A stretch of DNA of 64,000 bases from Isoetes taiwanensis (lineage: Eukaryota; Streptophyta; Lycopodiopsida; Isoetales; Isoetaceae): contig JAJEKV010000091.1 in the NCBI GenBank assembly GCA_021234155.1, positions 999,501 through 1,063,500 of the forward strand, written 5' to 3'. The notes under the pieces were generated by a model. That model worked only from the letters and a program-made list of their open reading frames with translations. It was not told where the DNA came from and searched no databases. Position 1 is the stretch's first letter; each line of letters starts with the position of its first letter. Below, piece by piece: positions 56,421-64,000 of the stretch. Position numbers and translations under genes: made by a program.

Positions 56421-59400
56421 GACACGTGGCACACTCAAATAAAAAAATAATATAAATCACAATTTAAAGCCAATATAATCATATTTTATTTTTTCAATAT
56501 GAATTGTTTTTGGGAACCAAGTATTGTCTTTTGACTATTATTTCTAAGTGCTTGATTCCACAAATATTCTTTATTTTATGCCACATATCTAAGGTTGGCA
56601 AATTTTTATAAAACTAAAACTATAGAAAACAAACAATTAAGATTACTTTCATATTTACAATACAAGAACTTCATATATTTAATATTTAACAATTGAAACC
56701 AGAGATTACATTTACATTCCATTTTACACTTCAGTACCGCAGATCAGCTTCTGCTGTGTTAAAAGCCAAGTTCAGTAAAGATCCTGGCCTCAGTAAAGAA
56801 ACCAACATTAAATCAATATCTGACTCTAGCACGAGCCAACAAAAAGCATCTTGTAACAAAGAAGAAAAGGATCTTTAAGAAGGCCTCGCCCAACAATCAC
56901 CGATCAAACAAAGGAGGAAAAGACTTGTGGCGTAAACTTTCCGGCAAGACTCAACAAGAATGGCGTGAGTTTAATGCGTGAGACGGGAAAGATTGTCAAG
57001 AGTGGATTATCAAGATCCAAAGGGCTGCTACAATCGCTAATTTTACGTAGCCATATAATGATCGGGCCGGGCCGAAAGACACAGCTATGCTTGTCCGCAC
57101 TATGTGACAAGATTCCTTACATCTTTTACTCCACAGATGAAAAGGCATTTCCCTTCAATGTCACCCAAGCTCCGCTATGTCCGGCATTGCCATATCTTAG
57201 ACCTTGAAGACAACGATGATGCATCCTCTCCTTGTTAAGCCGCCTATTCATTGACTTGAATTTTATAGCCGACATTTGTCTCAGATACACATAAAGAAAA
57301 TATTTAACCTGTTCTTTAAAAAAAAAAAAAAGAGCGTAATAGAACAAAATAGTATGAACCTCTAGGCCAACGATGGTGGCTTTGCCAAAAAGATGTATGA
57401 AGGAAAAAAAGATCCCATTGTACCTTTGCTACCAAATCCCACAAACCAAAGATGGGAAACACACCAAGCCTCGCAGACAAAACAAGAAGAATAAAGTAAA
57501 AGCAAAGAAACAAAGGCAATAAAATGAATGAGGTCCGTGATTCCGCCAAGAACCTCTTACCGCTTTGCACCGAAACTCCTAGCCGATGGTTTCAAGCAAG
57601 CAAAATTCTTCTTCGTGGATCTTTTCTGGCCATTCTTAGCACGCTTTGTTTTTCTTCAGATTAATTGCCTCGACCGCCCTTAGTTTAGCTCAAGTTTGCT
57701 ATGCAATAACACCTTTATTCTCGCAAAAGGAGAAGAATAGCATGTCCGCTTTTAGCGTAAACAAACCGCCTCAAGGCTACTGAGCTGCCCATTTCAAACA
57801 GAGGCGCGATGCAAAGAAACCAACTCCACAAACGAATCCGGGCCTAATGCGCTTTCGCATCTCCGCTGGATTATTCCCCATCGGATTGCAATGGACAAAT
57901 GATAAACCCCATTTCCATTCTTTAAGGCAAGGTGATGAAGCATAATGGCGACGTAAATCACATGGGCGAAATTAGAAGAGCTTTAAAGATCCGAGCGGGC
58001 GGTCATCACAAAGAAGAGGCAGCTCCCATCGCCGGAGGAGCGAAGCAAGATAAGCGCCATTGCTACCTATCGCCATAGCCGGGCGCTGGAAACAAAACAT
58101 AAACCGGCGCTTAAGCAAGCAAAAACCGCCCATTAAGCCCAACCAATAGGATGAGAGGGTCCGGATTGAAATCTAGGCCGCTTATCTCGCACAACTCCTA
58201 CCGCTGGATGGGATGCGTTTATCAAAATGTGTTCTATTTTTTATAATTTTCAAAGTGCCCCCTCTATTTTTGCATTTGTTAAAATGCCTCTTTATACCAT
58301 CAATGAAGCCGCTATTTTCTTCGCTCCCATGCGATATGAAGGGATTTCCAATTTATTATTCCAAATCGATAATTGGGCCAAGCTTGTCACAGGCATGATG
58401 TTATGCACCGAATTTGAAGCCCGAGAATTTTCTCTTGGCCAGCCAGAAAGAAGAGTCTCAGATTTTTTTTAGCCCGGGACACCTAGGCAACCAACCACGC
58501 CCCAGCCAGCGCATAACCCAAACATGTATGAAGGATCCGCAAATGCTTGATCCAGTGGCCGATTTAGTTTGGTATGGGCCAGAGTTTAAACATGCCCGCT
58601 CGTGTTTGGTGCTTCCCGGACCGCCAGCTCCTTTTCATATTTGTCTATATGATTTGAGATCAAACATGTATATTCTTTGAAGATTGCAATATATTGATTT
58701 TGAACTTTTAAATAGATGGGTTTGCAATACACTTTAGTCTCCCCGCTAGAAATAATTGCAAAGATTCCTAGCTATTAATAAATATACATTTTGTTGGTAC
58801 ATTGTGTCCTTGCCACTTATAAAAACTATCCCCTTGGAGTTACCACAAAGACCATGTAAATAATTATATATTTTGTAAGTACGCTGTGTCCTTGCCACTT
58901 TTAAAAACTATCCTATTGAAGTCAGATGGCACCGATAACTAGACATTCTCTTTGTAGGCCGATGTTTTATTTGGTACCGCAAAATGATCCACTATAGGTT
59001 TATATGTGCAAATTGAATCGTGACGCTAAAGAAACTAAAATGAGTGAGATACAAGCATCCAAAGATGGATTCTACTTGGTAAATCTGCTATTAACCGTTA
59101 AAATAACTAAGTCGATTATTTCTTAGAGCAACATGAAAAGAAAAAAAAAAGCAATTGGCCTGAGCTTGAGCGTAAACACATTCATTTGATAAGGCATAGC
59201 TAATAGAGTTATAATAAGAAATTGCTACTCATTGGCCAAAATGCCAATCCTATACCTCCGCCGATGGTAATTCTCGACTATGCTATATGCGTGAAGTTGT
59301 ACTATGAGGCTTATGTGCACTTGAAAATTGAAGTTACTAAATGCACCGGGTGAACCATGCACAAAGTTTATCACGAGGAAGAATTGTGAAGCTTTGGTAC

Positions 59401-59900
59401 AAACCAACCCTTTGATTAAGTTACCTTTGAGTACCGCCATAAGCTACCGGGTCAAGAGCTAGAGAGGCTGAGCTTTATTTGTCATGCCCACAATAATATA
59501 TTACAAAGATATAAGGAAGGATTTTCTTCACATGGTGCAAAATGATGTCACCGTTGATCTTGTGATATTGATCTGCATTGCATTTGTTACTCAAATAATT
59601 GGTATGACATTCCTTCCTTATTACTAAAAAAAACTAAGAAGGATAGACAAACTGCTTTTTCTTTGGAATTCTTTTTAACACAAGGACCTTTATAAAGGTG
59701 ACTATGGATGTTTTGCTCTTAATTCACTTTGAGGTTACCACATTGTTGAACATTGAATTATTAGTTTTCATCGACGATCAAGGTCTTTTCCTCGGGTCAA
59801 ACCGACCCGCTTTTAAAGGGTGCTCCTTGACCAAACAACATGGGTTAAGACAAGATTTAGCACACCGGTACTCAACATAATCTACTTACATGGCATAACT
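56421..59900. other. mixed stretch without a recognisable gene
   Basis: Protein-like open frames occur on the + strand at 56,693-56,878, 56,965-57,207 and 58,213-58,680 (contains FVKMPLYTINEAAIFFAPMR), but none has a known motif. A ~75-bp phrase with GTGTCCTTGCCACTT and AAAAACTATCC is repeated at about 58,781 and 58,856. Several AAAGAC-rich parts resemble the intron-like DNA of 35-40 kb. Confidence 0.4.
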
Positions 59901-59925
59901 TAAAACACAACACCAAAGATTCAAA

Positions 59926-59990
59926 GATGAGACGAGCTCGAGGAATCGAACCCCGTTCTAATCCAATGCTCGACTCACCCGCCATGTTAT
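59926..59990 (-). pseudogene. tRNA-Ser-like pseudogene or SINE head
   Basis: On the reverse strand a perfect B box, GGTTCGATTCC, follows an anticodon-like GCATTGGATTAGAAC and an A-box-like ATGGCGGGTGAGTCGAGC. The arrangement resembles eukaryotic tRNA-Ser (TTGGACTAGAAATCC region). The variable arm is missing and the cloverleaf is incomplete, so it is not a working tRNA. The reverse-strand DNA after it (towards 59,860) could be a SINE body. Confidence 0.4.
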
Positions 59991-60539
59991 GATTCTTCAC
60001 ATTTATCGGCTTAAATACCGAGGCTCTCTCGCAAGCAAGAACCCACATGATTTCTGGCCAATTTTTGCCGATGGCTTCGCTTAATTTGGTCAAGTCGCCT
60101 TGTATTAATGTCAATTCATCAATATGACCATGTTAGGGCATTGATTTGGCTCCGTAAAAGGAAACCTACAATTTATGATGTTTATTTCCCTAATAATGCA
60201 AGCTCGCCATCTCTTGCTCGTGACTCCATCTAATATATCCGCAAAGCCGATTCTAGAATCTAACGCCTTTGCTTGAGTGATTAATTTGCAACCGCGGCAG
60301 CTTTGATGCACCCAAATTTTTCAATCCGATTTTAAGCTCGACTTGTTAAACTAATTGAACCCCACATGATTCTAGAGCATTTTATACCGATGGCTTTACC
60401 GAACTCCGCCCAATCGTGGCTTTTATTAGCCCTAAGTCGCCAATTCCTCGCCTTTATCAAGCATGCATGACAAGATTTGCACAACCAAAAACAACAAAAC
60501 ACAAGCACAAAGACCGAATCACGACTTAATCCGGAACAT
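59991..60539. other. no recognisable gene
   Basis: Short open frames on the reverse strand only, without motifs. This is the left flank of the large inverted repeat. Confidence 0.5.
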
Positions 60540-60800
60540 GCCACCTAACATGTCACCCAACCAAACATGCCAAGGTGGCAAACATGCCACGCTGGCTCCA
60601 ACATGCCATCTAGGCTCCAACATGTCATCGGTGGCTCAAACATGCCACCTAAGACCAACATGCCACCTAGGCTCAAACATGCCAAGGTGGCTCAACATGC
60701 CACGCCAGTTCGGGATATGCCACCTAGGGTCCAACATTAACGCGGCTCAAACATGCAATGTGGACTCCAACATGGCTTAGGGTATGCCACCTAGGCACCA
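60540..60800 (+). repeat. 19-bp minisatellite, left tip of the inverted repeat
   Basis: Imperfect units of the type CATGCCACCTAGGCTCAAA and CATGCCAAGGTGGCTCAA, about 12-13 in all. They are the reverse complement of the array at 63,410-64,000. The open frame across them (repeats of CHLGSNMP) is a by-product. Confidence 0.9.
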
Positions 60801-61937
60801 AGTGGTGACATGGCACGCCAAGAAAGCAAGGCCAAGTTTTGACTAGGCCAAAAATGAAAAAAAATGTCCATCTCGGGCCTTTCATTGGGTGATGTTGGCA
60901 AAATTGATGACATGGCTAGATGGTGGTGACATGACATGATGACTAGACTTTATGCAAGAAATATGATGACCTTGAAATTTTTGGTAGAGGAGTTTGGCAA
61001 GAGGATCCTCAAGAACTTGAAGCCGAATAATTTCCCCAACTCAACCAGCCGGACTTTGTGCAGCTTTTTCACCGTAGGGAGAGGTCAAACTTCAAGAGAT
61101 GGACCTCTAAAGGTTGTCGAGGCAGCTCTTTCCCCTATCGCCTCTGAGGGCAAATGCCAATTCTTTCTCCCGAGCTCAATTTTCCTATCCGACCGTTGAA
61201 TCCGTCATTCAAGCAACCCGCCCGTAGGCTCAAAAAAAATCCAAGATCCGGCCCCGAGAACTTATCACACCACGAAGCGCTATATGGTTTAGACCGCCAT
61301 AGAAACCAAGTGTTTTGTGTTCTGGGCAAAGATAAAAGGCTCGAATGGAGGGATTCTGACTTTGCCATGTTTCCGGAATGGCTTAAATTACCCCGTGGAC
61401 CAAGTTATATGTCATTTTGGCAACGAAAAGAAACATGAACCCTACATACACAGTGGTATTCACAAACACCTCTTAGGCCAATTGACTACTTAACGTTAAA
61501 GCGAGCTACCTTGGTGCTTCTTGAAGAAGGTGGTCTTCCACCTAAACTTGCTCCTCGGGTAAAGTCGACATTTTGTTCCACCGGCGTAGCCGGGCTCACG
61601 CTCCGGAAAGTGGGGAAAGTTGCCCGGCCCTCGCGGGCTGATTCTGAGGACCTTTGGGGCAACCGCCTCGAAAAGTTTTAAAGGTCCATCTTATGGCTGC
61701 CAACACCCTCCTCTACGATGACATTGTGCAAGATTTTGGTCGACCGACTTCAGGGATATATTCAAACGTGAAACCCCGTGTTACAGCTAGCTGGTTTACG
61801 CTATGTGGTGGGGTCGAAGTTTTGGGCCGGGCTGCACTTGGGCTGAGAAGCCGCAATTGAGAACACATGAAGCAATAGGAATTGATGGAAATGGGTTTGA
61901 GCTATCCTCCTCCCAAGCTGCAATTAGAAGTCAATTC
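60540..61937 (+). repeat. left arm of a large inverted repeat
   Basis: Starting with the minisatellite, this arm matches the reverse complement of 62,239-64,000 in order. Shared anchors include TTTTGACTAGGCCAAAAATG near 60,837, GGGTGATGTTGGCAAA near 60,889, TTGAATCCGTCATTCAAG near 61,197, TTAGGCCAATTGACT near 61,473, TACTTGG-GCTTCTTG near 61,508, and CAATTAGAAGTCAA ending at 61,937. Identity looks roughly 75-80 percent by eye, with many small gaps. No coding domain is recognised in either arm. Confidence 0.9.
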
Positions 61938-62238
61938 GTCTAGGAGAGGTGGCCGGTCACCACTATGTAGACGGTTCGCGGTTTCTTCGCTGCCAAAATG
62001 ACCATGTAACTTGGTCCCTCGTGGTAATTTCGCCATTCCTGATGACATGGCGGCTTCCAATCTCCATTCCGTGAGCCTTTGCACGCCCGAATCCAAAATG
62101 TGATCATTTGGTTTTATAGCTAGATGCACCTTTGCTAAACACACATGCGGAGCCATAGCAACCTAAATAACAGAGTTTGGATCTATTGGCCATCCCGAAT
62201 GATCCCAAACAATTTTGCTACCGCAAAGGTGCTCTTGA
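61938..62238. repeat. centre of the inverted repeat with an extra partial copy
   Basis: The section 61,945-62,090 (CTGCCAAAATGACCATGTAA, then ATTTCGCCATTCCTGATGAC) matches 62,700-62,850 of the right arm in the same orientation. A third, partial copy of the family was therefore inserted or duplicated at the centre. Confidence 0.75.
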
Positions 62239-64000
62239 CTTCTAATTGCCACACTGGGAGGAAGTTAAATCCAAATCCCATTCCCCGCCCTATTGCTTCA
62301 CATTTTCAACTCGCAGCTTCTTGACCATGTCCCAAGTGCAACCGACTAAAACTCGACCTCCATAATGCAAACCTTTCAATAACCTAGCAACACACCGTGG
62401 TTTACATTTTGAGGTCGTATCCTAGTCGATTCTCCACTGATCTTGCAAAATGTCATCATGTAGAGGGAGGGTGTTGATGTAAGACGGACCCTTAAACCCT
62501 TCCCGAACCGGCCCCTAAGGTCGCTCTCAAGGCCCCCGCCACCGGACGCAACCTCCCACCCAAAAACCGGAACTGACCGCCAATGGACTCAAAAATGTCA
62601 ACTTTTTACCTCGAGGACCAAGTTTCGGGCGTAACACCACCCCTTCTCCAAGAAGCACCAAAGTAGCTCATGTCCAACACGCTCAGAGTCAATTGGCCTA
62701 ATAGGTGGCCGAATACCGCCATGTAGAGGGTTCGTTTTTCGCTGCCAAAAATGACCATGTAACTTGTCCTCGGTAATTTCGCCATTCCTGATGACATGGC
62801 GGAAGTCGAACCTCCATTCCAGAGCCTTTGTATCGCCTCGAACGACAAAAAAACACTTGGTTTTCTACGGCAACTCGCAGAACGCCTCGGGTTTGATAAG
62901 TTCTCCGATGGATCTTGATTCTTTTGAGCCTGCCCGGGGTGTTACTTGAATGACGGATTCAACTGGGCTCGGATAGGAAAAATTGAGCCCCGGGAGGGGG
63001 GGGAGGGGAGGGGATTGGCATTTGCCCTTCTAGAGGAGCCGATAGAAAGGCCTCAACAACCTTTCTCGAGGTCCATCTCCGTGGGTCTCCGCCCCCCCCC
63101 CTTCCGTGAGAAAGTCGCTAAAGTCCCCGGCCCGGTTCGAGTTGGGAAAGTATGTCAACAAGATTAAGTTCTTCGTTTCCCTCTATTATATTCCTTGCCA
63201 AACTCCTCTTACCAAAAATTTCAAAGGTTATCATATTTTTTGCATAAAGTCCTAGTCATCATGTCCATGTCACCATCATCTAGCCATGTCACCTAAAATT
63301 TGCCAACATCACCCAATGAAAAGACCAAAGATGGACATCTTTTCATTTTTGGCCTAGTCAAAACTTGACCTTTAACCATTTGGCATGCCATGTCACCACT
63401 TTTTGGGGTGCCTAGGTGGCATGCTTGAGCCTAGGTGGCATGCCCCGACCCACCTTGGCATGTTGGAGCCTAGGATGGCATGTTGGAATTGAGCCACCTT
63501 GGCATATTTGAGCCTAGGTGGTATGTTTGAGCCACCTTGGCATGTTGGAGCCCAATGCGGCATTACTATATGTTTGAGTCTAGGGTGGCATGTTGGAGCC
63601 TAGGTGGCATGTTTGAGCCACCTTGGCATGTTTGAGCCTAGGTGGCATGTTGGAGCCACCTTGGCATGTTGGAGCCTAAGGCCCCAAGATGGCATGTTTG
63701 AGCCTAGGTGGCATGTTTGAGCAACCTAGGAATGTTGAGCCCACGCGGCATATTTGAGCCACCTTGGCAAGTTGGAGCATAGGTGGCATGTTGGAGCCAC
63801 CTTGGCATTTTTGGAGCCTAGGGTGGCATGTTTGAGCCACCTTGGCATGTTGGAGCCCACGGCATTATGGAGTCCACGGCATACGTTTGAGCCTAGGGTG
63901 GCATGTTGGAGCCTAGGTGGCATGTTTGAGCCCACCTTGGCATGTTTTAGCCACCCTGGCATGTTTACGCCAGGTGGGATGTTGAGCCCCAAGGTGGCAT
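62239..64000 (-). repeat. right arm of the large inverted repeat, runs to window edge
   Basis: This is the reverse complement of the left arm, beginning at the TTGACTTCTAATTG junction near 62,239. It is longer than the left arm because its minisatellite tip is bigger. It has several C and G runs (62,990-63,015 and 63,090-63,105) that the left arm lacks. Confidence 0.9.
63410..64000 (+). repeat. 19-bp minisatellite, right tip, two alternating unit types
   Basis: Units of type A, GGCATGTTTGAGCCTAGGT, and type B, GGCATGTTGGAGCCACCTT, alternate with partial regularity for about 30 copies and continue past the window. The two types share the first ~14 bases and differ in the last five (CTAGGT against CACCTT). 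Some units are damaged (for example CCACGCGGCAT). Confidence 0.95.

Noticed and set aside
60463-60780. Open frames across the minisatellites (also 63,726-63,992) as repeat proteins
   Set aside because: The units are 19 bp, not a multiple of three, and are full of small indels. Open frames arise because the unit lacks stops in some frames.
63410-64000. CRISPR-like array
   Set aside because: Units are contiguous with no unique spacers of uniform length, and the context is a plant nuclear genome.

Overview
The window is nuclear DNA of a land plant. The main evidence is one complete, intron-rich gene for a SAC3/GANP-family protein of the plant SAC3A type (about 14.2-19.1 kb, + strand). Pieces of an EIN3/EIL ethylene transcription factor, a nucleotide-sugar/triose-phosphate-type transporter and several plant retroelements agree. 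LINE tails that end in pentanucleotide microsatellites, rather than poly(A), hint at a lineage outside the well-studied angiosperms (bryophyte, lycophyte or fern). The sequence alone does not settle this.

0-10 kb: a decayed Ty3/gypsy element of the Tat type enters from the left edge. Its order is protease, RNase H, reverse transcriptase, degenerate second RNase H, integrase. A reverse-strand ORF, poly(A) and tandem repeats, and LTR-like DNA follow, then about 2.5 kb with nothing recognisable. 10-20 kb: a possible 5' leader exon, a stretch with a reverse-strand gypsy gag relic and a LINE 3' end, then the SAC3 gene (12 coding exons inferred by splice sites and frame, 986 codons). 20-33.7 kb: gene-poor, AT-rich DNA with a pair of GC-rich palindromes, a truncated transporter first exon, several tandem and inverted duplications, and one gypsy LTR marked by its polypurine tract.

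33.7-60 kb: a different-looking stretch, richer in CG dinucleotides, in which every coding-like segment is broken by small frameshifts. It holds an FCP1/NIF phosphatase-like relic, an unidentified reverse-strand multi-exon relic, a LINE tail with (TTCAT)n, an EIN3/EIL relic, a LINE endonuclease relic, a pair of ~600-bp direct repeats around a small acidic ORF, and a tandem array of four small reverse-strand gene-like units. Each unit has a TATA box 93-100 bp before its ATG. The universal breakage could be real decay or uncorrected sequencing error, and this should be tested before any of these genes is called dead.

60.5-64 kb: a large imperfect inverted repeat (arms at least 1.4 kb). Its outer tips carry a 19-bp minisatellite that alternates between two unit types. 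The right tip runs to the window edge.

The best candidates for something undescribed are the four-unit small-gene array (51.2-54.2 kb), the giant inverted repeat with minisatellite tips, the Tat-type element with an RNase H ahead of the RT plus an antisense ORF, and the microsatellite-tailed LINE family.
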